NCBI RefSeq assembly: GCF_006980715.1
Contig: NZ_SBHN01000024.1
Coordinates: 33,882 to 97,881 of the forward strand
Source: Telmatospirillum sp. J64-1
Lineage (GTDB): Bacteria; Pseudomonadota; Alphaproteobacteria; Rhodospirillales; Magnetospirillaceae
Direction: 5' to 3'
Length of the DNA stretch: 64,000 nt
How positions within the stretch are numbered: the stretch's first letter is position 1; every line of letters begins with the position of its first letter. Of the stretch, positions 25,581-33,672 are shown one piece after another. A program made the position numbers and the translations under genes. The notes beneath the pieces are model-generated. The model did no database searches, was not told where the DNA came from, and worked only from the letters and a program-made list of their open reading frames with translations.

Positions 25581-26360
25581 ATGACCTTTTCCCAGAAGAA
25601 ACTGCCCTTGGGCTCCTCCGCCGCGAATCAGTGGCAGGTTTCCGAAACCGCCGTCGACCTGGTGCGACGCCCCGTGGCGCCCCGGCCCGTCAGTGTCCGG
25701 GGCGAGCCGCAATCCCTGACGCTGGACCTGGCGCGCAGCGCCATCGTCGTCATCGACATGCAGAACGACTTCTGCCACCCCGAGGGCTGGCTGGCCCATA
25801 TCGGCGTCGATGTCGCCCCCGCCCGCACTCCCATCGATCCCTTGCGGAAGGCGCTTCCGGCCCTGCGCCGGGCCGGGGTGCCGGTCATCTGGGTCAATTG
25901 GGGCAACCGGCCCGATCTGCTCAATCTCAGCCCGTCGCTGCTGCATGTCTACAAGCCGACCGGCGAAGGGGTGGGGCTGGGCGACCCCCTGCCGTCCAGG
26001 GGCGCACCGGTCCTGCAGAAAGATTCCTGGGCGGCGGCGGTGGTCGACGAACTGCCGGTCGAGGAGGGCGACATCCGCGTCGACAAATACCGGATGAGCG
26101 GTTTCTGGGACACGCCGCTGGATTCGATCCTGCGCAACCTGAAGGTAGAGACCCTGCTCTTCGCCGGGGTCAATGCCGATCAATGCGTCCTCTGCACGCT
26201 GCAGGACGCCAATTTCCTGGGCTATGACTGCATCCTTCTCGAGGATTGCAGCGCCACCACCTCGCCCGATTACTGCTGGCAGGCGACGCTTTACAACGTG
26301 AAGCAATGCTTCGGCTTCGTGACGAACAGCACCGACCTGCTGGCGGGGCTGGCCGAATGA
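25581..26360 (+). CDS. Isochorismatase-family cysteine hydrolase, RutB-like
   Basis: 259-residue hydrolase with the complete triad Asp59 (VVIDMQNDF), Lys169 (RVDKYRMSGF) and Cys202 (GVNADQC). Its spacing (110 and 33 residues) matches RutB closely. YRMSGFWDTPLDSILRN parallels RutB's SGFFNTPLDSILR. RutB hydrolyses ureidoacrylate/peroxyureidoacrylate; relatives hydrolyse biuret or N-carbamoylsarcosine. A carbamoyl or ureido substrate is therefore likely. It starts five bases after the amidase and ends overlapping the CocE start (ATGA). The N-terminal 45 residues are extra compared with small family members. Confidence 0.9.
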   Translation: MTFSQKKLPLGSSAANQWQVSETAVDLVRRPVAPRPVSVRGEPQSLTLDLARSAIVVIDMQNDFCHPEGWLAHIGVDVAPARTPIDPLRKALPALRRAGVPVIWVNWGNRPDLLNLSPSLLHVYKPTGEGVGLGDPLPSRGAPVLQKDSWAAAVVDELPVEEGDIRVDKYRMSGFWDTPLDSILRNLKVETLLFAGVNADQCVLCTLQDANFLGYDCILLEDCSATTSPDYCWQATLYNVKQCFGFVTNSTDLLAGLAE

Positions 26361-28024
26361 ACAGGCCGCCCTTTGCCGTGACGGGCCCGGAAACCGTCTC
26401 CATGACCACCCGCGACGGGGTGCGGCTGGATGCGGATCTCTATCGTCCCGACGCGGCGGGGGAATTCCCGGTCCTGCTGATGCGCCAGCCCTATGGACGG
26501 CGCATCGCCTCGACCGTGGTTTTCGCCCATCCCCGCTGGTATGCCGCCCAGGGCTATCTGGTGGTCATACAGGATGTGCGCGGGCGGGGCAGCTCCGAAG
26601 GCCGGTTCCGCCTCTTCGCCGACGATGTCGCCGATGGCGGCGAAAGCGTCTCCTGGGCGGCAAGACTGCCCGGTTCCAGCGGGCGCGTCGGCATGTACGG
26701 CTTTTCCTATCAGGCCAACACCCAATTGCTGGCCCTGGCCTCGGGCGCGCCGGAATTGGCTGCTTTGTGCCCGACCATGACGGGCTGGGACATGCATTCC
26801 GACTGGGCCTATGAAGGCGGCGCCTTCTGTTTCGCCGGCGGTCTCGGCTGGGGCATTCAGATGGCGGCGGAACAGGCGCGTCTGGCCGGGGACGAAGAGG
26901 CCTTCCAGGCCCTTTTCGCCGCCTCCCGCGCCTTGCCCGTCCATGCCGCCCGCCCGGCCTGGCCGCCGGTGATGGAGAAGTACGGCCATTACGGCCATTA
27001 CCCCGATTGGATCGAAAACCCGGCCCCCGGCGACTATTGGGACGGCATCGCCCCCCGTGCCGCCCTGGAGGGCAAGGCGATGGACGTGCCTATGCTGCAT
27101 ATCGGCGGCTGGTACGATTCCTTCCTGATGGGGACATTGAACTGCTACCGGGCGGCCAGGGCGCGTTCTTCCGCGCCGCAGAAGCTGGTCATCGGCCCCT
27201 GGACGCACCTTCCCTGGGGGCGGCGTGTCGGGGGCGTGGATTTCGGCCCCGAGGCCGTGGCCGCCATCGACCGGTTGCAGCTTGCCTGGTTCGACCGCTT
27301 TCTGAAGGGCGTGGAGAACGGTATCGAGGACGAGTCGCCGGTACGGCTGTTCGACCTCGCCGCCCGGACGTGGCGGACCTTCGAGGACTGGCCGCAGCCC
27401 CGGCCCCTGGCCCTGTTCACGGACAGCGACGGGCTGGCCGCCACCACGCAATCGGGCGTCCTTGCAGCGGACCGACCGGCAGAGATGGCCGAGGACAGTT
27501 TCGTCCATGATCCCTGGCGTCCGGTTCCCTTCCTCGGCGGCCACAATGCCCAGCCGGGGGGAATGCAGGAACGCGGCGCCGTCGACGACCGCAGCGATGT
27601 CCTGTGCTTTACCACCGCGCCGTTGGACCGGGACATGTGCTTGGCCGGAGAAGTGTCGCTGACGCTGTCGGTGAGCGCCGATTGCCCGAGTTTCGATATC
27701 AGCGCGATTCTCTCCCAGGTCACGCCCGAGGGGAAGGTCTACAACCTCACCCAGGGCTATCGGCGCGTGGATGGCGTCCCTGTCGGGCCGGTCACGCTTT
27801 CCCTGCGCGCCCTTTGCGCCACCCTGCCGGCGGGCCATGCCCTGCGCCTGTCCATCGCCGCCGCCAATTTCCCGGCTTTCGCCGTCAATCCGGGAACGGG
27901 CCAGGCCTTCGCCGAGGCCCGCTCCATCGACAATCAGGTCGTGACGCTGACCGTCACCCATGGCGGGACGGCACCGTCGCGGCTCGACCTGCCGCTTTGC
28001 CCGTCCGCGACCGGCTTTCGCTGA
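26357..28024 (+). CDS. CocE/NonD-family hydrolase
   Basis: 555-residue serine hydrolase of the X-Pro dipeptidyl-peptidase/CocE group: alpha/beta-hydrolase domain (about 10-330) and C-terminal jelly-roll domain (about 340-555). The nucleophile is Ser117 in MYGFSYQAN, where the family often has GxSYxG, so the last glycine is replaced. [10 protein letters not shown] and [13 protein letters not shown] are family landmarks. No signal peptide, so cytoplasmic. It is translationally coupled to the RutB-like gene and may remove an ester or acyl group from the same substrate. Esterase and amino-acid ester hydrolase activities are both known in the family. Confidence 0.9.
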   Translation: MNRPPFAVTGPETVSMTTRDGVRLDADLYRPDAAGEFPVLLMRQPYGRRIASTVVFAHPRWYAAQGYLVVIQDVRGRGSSEGRFRLFADDVADGGESVSWAARLPGSSGRVGMYGFSYQANTQLLALASGAPELAALCPTMTGWDMHSDWAYEGGAFCFAGGLGWGIQMAAEQARLAGDEEAFQALFAASRALPVHAARPAWPPVMEKYGHYGHYPDWIENPAPGDYWDGIAPRAALEGKAMDVPMLHIGGWYDSFLMGTLNCYRAARARSSAPQKLVIGPWTHLPWGRRVGGVDFGPEAVAAIDRLQLAWFDRFLKGVENGIEDESPVRLFDLAARTWRTFEDWPQPRPLALFTDSDGLAATTQSGVLAADRPAEMAEDSFVHDPWRPVPFLGGHNAQPGGMQERGAVDDRSDVLCFTTAPLDRDMCLAGEVSLTLSVSADCPSFDISAILSQVTPEGKVYNLTQGYRRVDGVPVGPVTLSLRALCATLPAGHALRLSIAAANFPAFAVNPGTGQAFAEARSIDNQVVTLTVTHGGTAPSRLDLPLCPSATGFR

Positions 28025-28047
28025 CAATCCCAAACAGGAGACGAGAC

Positions 28048-28428
28048 GTGCCCGAGATCAATCTGCCGGACGTTCTGGCCGAAGTGACCGACGCCTTCAT
28101 GGAATACGAGAAGGCCCTGGTGACCAATGACGTGGAGGTCCTGGACAAGCTGTTCTGGAACAGCCCGCACACCTTGCGCTACGGCGCCGGAGAAAATCTC
28201 TACGGCTACGAGGAAATCGCCGCCTTCCGCGCCGCCCGCCCGTCGAGCGGGCTGGACCGCAGCCTGACCCGCACCGTCATCACCACCTACGGCCGGGATT
28301 TCGCCACCGCCAACACGGAATTCGTCCGCCCCGGCATCGCCAAGATCGGCCGGCAGAGCCAGACCTGGATGCGCACCCCCGAAGGCTGGCGCGTGGTGGC
28401 CGCGCATGTCTCCTTCATGGCGGCCTGA
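28048..28428 (+). CDS. HpxZ/AtzH-like protein (DUF3225)
   Basis: 126-residue NTF2-fold protein. Its sequence closely follows HpxZ of oxalurate catabolism: [72 protein letters not shown] and [13 protein letters not shown]. The start is a GTG at 28048 with AGGAG eight bases upstream; earlier in-frame sequence overlaps CocE and is shadow. In other bacteria HpxZ/AtzH is paired with an AtzE-type amidase acting on carboxybiuret or oxalurate-like molecules. Here it lies between CocE and an HpxW-like enzyme. Confidence 0.9.
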   Translation: MPEINLPDVLAEVTDAFMEYEKALVTNDVEVLDKLFWNSPHTLRYGAGENLYGYEEIAAFRAARPSSGLDRSLTRTVITTYGRDFATANTEFVRPGIAKIGRQSQTWMRTPEGWRVVAAHVSFMAA

Positions 28429-28469
28429 GACGCCGCCAGAGCCTGGTTTCCAAAGCGAAGGATTTCCCC

Positions 28470-30053
28470 ATGCTACATACGCGCACCTCTCTCTCGGGCA
28501 TGGTCACGGCGCCCCATCATCTGGCGGCCCAGGCCGGTGCCGACGTGCTGCGCGAGGGCGGCAATGCGGTCGAGGCGATGGTCGCCGCGGCTTCGACCAT
28601 CGCCGTCGTCTATCCGCATATGAATGCCATCGGCGGCGATGGCTTTTGGCTGATCGCGGAACCGGGCAAGGCGCCGGTGGCCGTCAGGGCCTGTGGGCCT
28701 GCGGCCCGGGCGGCCTCTCCCGCCTTCTATCGCGAGCGGGGCATGGCGGTGATCCCGGCGCGCGGTCCCCAGGCGGCCCTGACCGTAGCCGGGGCCGTCG
28801 GAGGCTGGGCCGAGGCCCTGGCGGTGGCGGCGCCTTGGGGAAATCCCCTGCCGTTGCAGCGCCTGCTCGGCGATGCCGTCCGCCATGCCCGGGACGGCAT
28901 CGTGGTCACGCCGTCCCAGCACAGGCTGACCCGGGATAAACTGCCGGAATTGCAGGATGTGCCGGGCTTTTCCGATGTCTTCGCGCAAGGCGGGGCACCG
29001 GCTGTCCATTCCGTCCTGCGTCAGCCCGCTTTGGCCGAGACGCTGCGCCGCCTTGGTGAGGCCGGGCTCGACGATTTCTATCGGGGCGACGTGGCCCGCA
29101 GTAATGCCGCCTTCCTGGAGCGCATCGATAGCCCGCTGCGGCTGGCCGATCTCGAAGCCTATCGTGCCCGGCGGGTGAAGCCGCTCGGTCTCGACCTGCC
29201 GATGGGGTGCGTCTTCAACATGCCGCCGCCGACCCAGGGCGTTTCCTCGCTGATGATCCTGGGCCTGTTCGAGCGTCTGGGCGTCAACAGCGCCGAGGGC
29301 TTCGAGCATGTCCACGGCCTGGTCGAGGCGACCAAGCGGGCCTTCTTGCTGCGCAACGCCTATGTCGGCGATCCGGACCGGATGAGCGCCGATCCGCAGG
29401 TCTGGCTGACGCCCGCCGTCCTGGCCCAGGAAGCCGGACGGATCGACCGGACGCGGGCGGCGCCCTGGCCGCAGCCGACCGTTCCCGGCGATACCGTCTG
29501 GATGGGCGCCGCCGACAAGGACGGGCGCGTGGTCAGCTATATCCAGAGCATCTTCTGGGAATTCGGCAGTGGCGTCGTCGTACCGGAAACCGGCGTGCTG
29601 TGGCAGAATCGCGGATCGAGCTTCACGCTGCATGACGGCCCCAACGCACTGGCCCCGGAACGGCTGCCCTTCCATACGCTGAACCCGGCCATGGCCCAGT
29701 TCGCCGACGGCCGCATCCTGGCCTATGGCACCATGGGCGGCGAAGGCCAGCCGCAGACCCAGGCGGCGGTGTTCAGCCGCTATGCCCTGTTCGGCCAGGA
29801 CCTGCAGGCGGCGGTAACCGCCCCGCGCTGGCTGCTCGGCCGCACCTGGGGAGCGGAGACCACGACGCTGAAGCTGGAGAACCGCTTCGATCCGGAGCTG
29901 ATCGCGCAATTGCGGGAGGTCGGGCACGACATCGAGGTGGTCGGGCCGTTCGAGGACATGATGGGCCATGCCGGGGGCGTCGTCTTCCATCCCTCGGGCG
30001 TGATCGAAGGGGCCAGCGACCCGCGCTCGGACGGTTCCTGCGCGGCGGTTTGA
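28470..30053 (+). CDS. Gamma-glutamyltransferase-family proenzyme, HpxW (oxamate amidohydrolase)-like
   Basis: 527-residue Ntn-hydrolase precursor. The predicted self-cleavage and catalytic residue is Thr342 in PGDTVWMGAADKDG, which would become the N terminus of the small subunit. The large subunit holds MVTAPHHLAAQAGADVLREGGNAVEAMVAA and GGDGFW. The small subunit has NRGSSFTL and the oxyanion-type GTMGGEGQPQTQAA. There is no signal peptide, unlike periplasmic glutathione-degrading GGT. Adjacency to HpxZ supports an HpxW-like amidohydrolase (oxamate in Klebsiella) rather than glutathione metabolism. It is the last gene of the hydrolase operon. Confidence 0.88.
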   Translation: MLHTRTSLSGMVTAPHHLAAQAGADVLREGGNAVEAMVAAASTIAVVYPHMNAIGGDGFWLIAEPGKAPVAVRACGPAARAASPAFYRERGMAVIPARGPQAALTVAGAVGGWAEALAVAAPWGNPLPLQRLLGDAVRHARDGIVVTPSQHRLTRDKLPELQDVPGFSDVFAQGGAPAVHSVLRQPALAETLRRLGEAGLDDFYRGDVARSNAAFLERIDSPLRLADLEAYRARRVKPLGLDLPMGCVFNMPPPTQGVSSLMILGLFERLGVNSAEGFEHVHGLVEATKRAFLLRNAYVGDPDRMSADPQVWLTPAVLAQEAGRIDRTRAAPWPQPTVPGDTVWMGAADKDGRVVSYIQSIFWEFGSGVVVPETGVLWQNRGSSFTLHDGPNALAPERLPFHTLNPAMAQFADGRILAYGTMGGEGQPQTQAAVFSRYALFGQDLQAAVTAPRWLLGRTWGAETTTLKLENRFDPELIAQLREVGHDIEVVGPFEDMMGHAGGVVFHPSGVIEGASDPRSDGSCAAV

Positions 30054-30180
30054 GCCGGTGTTGCCCGTCCTGAGTGGAGGCGAAGCCTGAAAAAGGCCAC
30101 TTGCCGCACCTCCGCTTCCCCTCCAAGATCGGGGAACAGCCTGGGCGCTTCCGGTCCGGGGCCTGGAAAGGACGGGTGAC

Positions 30181-31170
30181 GTGACGTTGATGAAGCTAGA
30201 GAATTGGTCCCGGCGTGCGAAAATTCAGCATCTTCGGACCATTCTCGCCGTCGCGGACAACCCCAGCTTGCTGGAGGCCTCGAAGGAGCTGGGGCTGACC
30301 CAGCCGGCGGTCACGAAAATCATCCGCGAGGTCGAGAAAAGCCTCGGCGTCGAGCTGTTCATCCGCACGAGCCGGGGCACCCAGCCGACGGAATTCGGCC
30401 TGCTCCTGACCAAGCATGCCCGGCTGATCTTCTCGCAGCTCGACCGGGCGGTCGAGGAGATCGTCGACGTCAAGGAGGGGGCGCGGGGCCGGGTGACCGT
30501 CGGCGCCCTGATCGCGGGCAGCGCCTCGATCCTGCCCCGGGCCGTCGCCCGTATTCACCGGGAAAAGCCGGGCATTCGCATCACCGTGATCGAGGGGACC
30601 TACGATTTCCTGATCCCCATGCTCACCCGCAACGACCTCGATTTCATCGTGGGGCGGCTGCCGTCCTACCGCTACCGGCGGGATGTGGAGGTCGAGGCGC
30701 TGTATCAGGAAGAGGTCGCCCTGGTGGTCCGCCCGGGTCATCCGGCGCTCGCGCTTGAAAAGCCGACTTTGCCGCAGCTTCTGGACTGGCCGTGGATCCT
30801 GCCGCTGCCCGATACCACGCTGCGGCAGCAGATCGAGGCGGCCTTCCACGATCTTGGCCTGGATCTTCCGGCCTCGCCCTGCGATTCGATCTCGGTGGTG
30901 ACCAATCGCAGCCTCGTCCTCGAGGAGGACTTCATCTGCGCCTTCCCCTGGCGGGTCGTGCGGGTGGAGGTGCAGGCGGGCATGCTCCAGCGGCTCAATC
31001 TTTCCTCCGCCCTGTCCTTCGGTCCCGTCGGCATTTCCCGTCACAAGGGCGTGGCCCTCTCGCGTGCCGCCGAATCCCTGATCGATGCCATCCGCCTGGC
31101 CGGGAAAGAGGAAAGCCAGGCCGCCGGTCCCTTCTCCGGCCCGGCCGAACGGGACCGGAAAAGCCGCTAG
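30181..31170 (+). CDS. LysR-family transcriptional regulator
   Basis: 329-residue regulator. The N-terminal HTH (about 15-75; LLEASKELGLTQPAVTKIIREVEKSLGVELFIRT) is followed by a LysR substrate-binding domain with GRVTVGALIAG and NDLDFIVGRLPSYRY. The GTG at 30181 has AAGGA upstream; an ATG three codons later is possible. It resembles the GbpR/CbbR-like group that binds aromatic or sugar acids. It lies between the hydrolase operon and the aromatic ring-cleavage operon, on the same strand as both, so either could be its target. Confidence 0.9.
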   Translation: MTLMKLENWSRRAKIQHLRTILAVADNPSLLEASKELGLTQPAVTKIIREVEKSLGVELFIRTSRGTQPTEFGLLLTKHARLIFSQLDRAVEEIVDVKEGARGRVTVGALIAGSASILPRAVARIHREKPGIRITVIEGTYDFLIPMLTRNDLDFIVGRLPSYRYRRDVEVEALYQEEVALVVRPGHPALALEKPTLPQLLDWPWILPLPDTTLRQQIEAAFHDLGLDLPASPCDSISVVTNRSLVLEEDFICAFPWRVVRVEVQAGMLQRLNLSSALSFGPVGISRHKGVALSRAAESLIDAIRLAGKEESQAAGPFSGPAERDRKSR

Positions 31171-31356
31171 ATCCGGCCATGCCGGGGCGGCTCTTGTTAT
31201 GCCGCGCGGTTATAGAAGCGGGAGAAACATTCATTTCCCTTCATAGCCGCTCTCTTGTTAGCCTCCATACAAACAGAGCTGCCGCCGCATAAGGCAGCCG
31301 CGAACAAAGAACCAAAGAAGGAAGCCACAGGCCGCTGTGGCCCCAGGGAGAACACC

Positions 31357-32211
31357 ATGATCGATCTGCATCAGGTCTGTTATGCGCGCTTGGGCACCCG
31401 CGATCTCGCCGAAGCCGTGCGCTTCGCGACGGAGATCGTCGGTCTCGAACTCGTCCGTCAGGAAGGCAAGCGGGCCTATCTGCGGGCGGATAACAGCGAT
31501 CATACCCTCTGCTATTTCGAGGGCGACCCGCGGGACCATACCCTGGCCTTCGAACTGTCCTCGGCCGACGCCCTCGACGCCGCGGCGGCCGAACTGGAGC
31601 GGGCGGAATACCGGGTCGTCATGGGCACGCCCGACGAGGCGGAAGAGCGGCGCGTGTCGCGCTTCATCGCCTTCCGTGACCCCACCGGCAACAAGATCGA
31701 ACTGGTCGTGCGGCCCCAGCGCATCGGACGGCGCTATTTCCCCGCCCGCGATGCCGGCATCACCAGCTTCAGCCATGTCGGCCTGTGCAGCACCAATCCG
31801 CCGCGCGACGAGGTCTTCTGGACCACCATCTGCAACGGCCGGGTCAGCGACTGGATCGGCACCTCGCCCCTGCTGCGGATCGACGAGGTTCATCACACGC
31901 TGGCGCTGTTCCCCACCGACCGGCCGGGTATCCAGCATATCAACCACCAGGTCGAATCCATCGATGACGTGATGCGGTCCTGGTATTTCATGCAGCGCCA
32001 CAACGTCAACGTGGTCTTCGGGCCGGGCCGGCATCCCACCTCGGGCGCCATGTTCCTCTATTTCGAGGGCCCCGAGGGCATGATCTTCGAATACTCCACC
32101 GGCGTCGCCCTCATCCACGACGAAGCCTCGCATCATCCGCGTCAGTTCCCGGCCGCGCCGGAAGGCTTCTGCATGTGGGGCTCCAAGCCGAACATCAAAG
32201 AATTCAAATAA
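31357..32211 (+). CDS. Type I extradiol ring-cleavage dioxygenase (VOC fold), CmtC/BphC-like
   Basis: 284-residue two-domain vicinal-oxygen-chelate protein. The second domain has the Fe(II) ligands His140 (TSFSHVGLC), His194 (GIQHINHQV) and Glu245 (MIFEYSTG), with the catalytic His near 180 (EVHHTLAL) and Tyr235 (MFLYFEGPEG), matching extradiol dioxygenases. AGGGAG precedes the ATG at 31357; an upstream open frame is leader. It would cleave a catecholic ring next to its diol. The following aldolase-like gene points to a 2,3-dihydroxy-carboxylated aromatic cleaved at 3,4, as in CmtC. First gene of the ring-cleavage operon. Confidence 0.9.
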   Translation: MIDLHQVCYARLGTRDLAEAVRFATEIVGLELVRQEGKRAYLRADNSDHTLCYFEGDPRDHTLAFELSSADALDAAAAELERAEYRVVMGTPDEAEERRVSRFIAFRDPTGNKIELVVRPQRIGRRYFPARDAGITSFSHVGLCSTNPPRDEVFWTTICNGRVSDWIGTSPLLRIDEVHHTLALFPTDRPGIQHINHQVESIDDVMRSWYFMQRHNVNVVFGPGRHPTSGAMFLYFEGPEGMIFEYSTGVALIHDEASHHPRQFPAAPEGFCMWGSKPNIKEFK

Positions 32212-32239
32212 GCCGGAACAAGTGGAAGGCAGGACGTCC

Positions 32240-32962
32240 ATGACCAAGATGACTGTGTCTGAACAGGCCCAGCCGGTGCCTTATGCCGTCTCCGCCCGCG
32301 AAGAGGCGGAAGTGCTGGTGCGCCGTGCCGCCCGCGCCCTGGCGCGCCACGGCCTGGTCCATGCCTATGGCCATTGCAGCCTGCGCCTGGATAGCGACCA
32401 TTTCCTGGTATGCGCCGCCAAGCCCATGGGGCTGATCGAGCCGGGCGAAGCCGGGACGGTGGTCCCCGTCCATGGCCCGCTGCCCGAGGGCGTGCTGGGC
32501 GAGGTCCGCATCCACCAGATGATCTATCGCCGCCGTCCCGATGTCGGCGGGGTGGTGCGCAGCATGCCGCCCAAGGCCATGTCGCTCAGCACCCTGCGGC
32601 GCACGCCTTCGCCGCGCCATGGCTTCGGTTCGTATTTCGCGCCGCGCCCGCCGCTGTGGGACAATCCCATGCTGCTGCGCGACGACGCCCAGGCCGCCGC
32701 TTTGGCCGAGACGCTGGGCGACGGGCGGTCGCTGGTGATGCGCGGCAACGGCGTGGTCACGGCCGCCGAGACCTTGGAACAGGCGGTGGTTTTCACCTGG
32801 TATCTGGAAGATGCCGCGCGGGTCGAGCTGGATTGCCTCGCCGTCGGGTCCGCCGCCGAGCCGGCCTTCCTGACGCCCGAGGAAACCGTTCTGCGCGCCA
32901 CCGGTGCCGGGCGCATCTACGAGCGGATGTGGGACTACCTGACTAGCGGTGATCCGGAATGA
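32240..32962 (+). CDS. Class II aldolase/adducin-fold protein, CmtD-like decarboxylase candidate
   Basis: 240-residue protein with the class II aldolase/adducin fold (HGLVHAYGHCSLRLD, LLRDDAQAAALAETLGDG, LEDAARVELDCLA). The fold includes 2-hydroxy-3-carboxymuconic-semialdehyde-type decarboxylases (CmtD, PhtC), which act directly after extradiol cleavage of carboxylated catechols. Position immediately behind the extradiol dioxygenase supports that role. Odd feature: the family zinc HxH (VVHTH) reads VVRSM, and the third His (NHG) reads RGNG, so the metal site appears absent. AGGA precedes the ATG at 32240; an earlier GTG at 32222 is less likely. Its stop overlaps the next start (ATGA). Confidence 0.82.
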   Translation: MTKMTVSEQAQPVPYAVSAREEAEVLVRRAARALARHGLVHAYGHCSLRLDSDHFLVCAAKPMGLIEPGEAGTVVPVHGPLPEGVLGEVRIHQMIYRRRPDVGGVVRSMPPKAMSLSTLRRTPSPRHGFGSYFAPRPPLWDNPMLLRDDAQAAALAETLGDGRSLVMRGNGVVTAAETLEQAVVFTWYLEDAARVELDCLAVGSAAEPAFLTPEETVLRATGAGRIYERMWDYLTSGDPE

Positions 32963-33669
32963 CAGGGCGAGGCCAGGGTCCCGCGAACTGCGCCTCCTAT
33001 TCCATCCCTGCCGAGCCCTCGTCCCTTCCTCAGGCGGCAGAGGATAAGACACGCTCCCAGGAGGCGGCGGTTCAACCCGGAATCGGCGGCGTTTCCCCCA
33101 GCCCTATGGGGGAGGAACTGCCGTTCCCTGTCCTGAAACGGGCCAGCCGCGCCCTGGCGACCGTGGAAGAGCGCCTGGCCGCTATCCTGGCCGCCGTCGT
33201 CTTCCTGCTGCTGCTGGGCAATATCGTCACCCGCTCGGCGGGCATGGCCGTCTTCTGGATCGACGAGGCGGCGGTGCTGGCGATGGTGTGGATGGCGTTC
33301 TTCGCCGCCTCCAGCGCCATCGAGCGCGGCAGCAATATCGCCGTCACCCTGTTCTCCGATGCGCTGCCGCTCTTGGGGCGGCGGCTGGCGGCGGTTGCCG
33401 TCGATGGGATCATGCTGCTGTTCATTCTGGGCTTCGCCCTCATGGTCTGGCGCTGGTTCGACCCGCTGGGCGTACTGGCGGCCGGGGGTGACCTGGAGGA
33501 ATTCTCCGCCACCACCTTCAACTTCATCTACAGCGAGCCGACGCAATCGCTGGACATGCCGAAATTCTGGTTCTGGACGGTGCTGCCGCTCTTCGTGCTG
33601 GGGGCGTCCTTCCACTGTCTGTCCAACTTGCTGTCCAGCCTGGGCGTTTTGCTCGGAAAGGGGAGGTGA
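32959..33669 (+). CDS. TRAP transporter small permease (DctQ)
   Basis: 236-residue membrane protein with four hydrophobic helices from about residue 65, including VFLLLLGNIVTR, WIDEAAVLAMVWMAFF (the DctQ signature region) and FWFWTVLPLFVLGASFH. The first 50 residues are a non-hydrophobic extension; an ATG at 33106 would give a normal-sized 187-residue DctQ. The longer start overlaps the upstream stop as ATGA, so both are possible. It pairs with the DctM protein encoded directly after it. Confidence 0.88.
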   Translation: MTGRGQGPANCASYSIPAEPSSLPQAAEDKTRSQEAAVQPGIGGVSPSPMGEELPFPVLKRASRALATVEERLAAILAAVVFLLLLGNIVTRSAGMAVFWIDEAAVLAMVWMAFFAASSAIERGSNIAVTLFSDALPLLGRRLAAVAVDGIMLLFILGFALMVWRWFDPLGVLAAGGDLEEFSATTFNFIYSEPTQSLDMPKFWFWTVLPLFVLGASFHCLSNLLSSLGVLLGKGR

Positions 33670-33672
33670 GTG

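Noticed and set aside
26291..28033. A 580-codon minus-strand frame opposite CocE
   Set aside because: Antisense shadow of a well-supported gene; no start signal and no recognisable domain.
28470..30053. Glutathione-degrading gamma-glutamyltransferase
   Set aside because: No signal peptide, and it is operonic with HpxZ-like and amide-hydrolysing genes, which fits an HpxW-type amidohydrolase better.
32240..32962. L-fuculose- or ribulose-phosphate aldolase/epimerase assignment for the class II aldolase-fold gene
   Set aside because: The zinc-binding histidines are missing and the gene sits directly behind an extradiol dioxygenase, so a sugar-phosphate aldolase role is unlikely.
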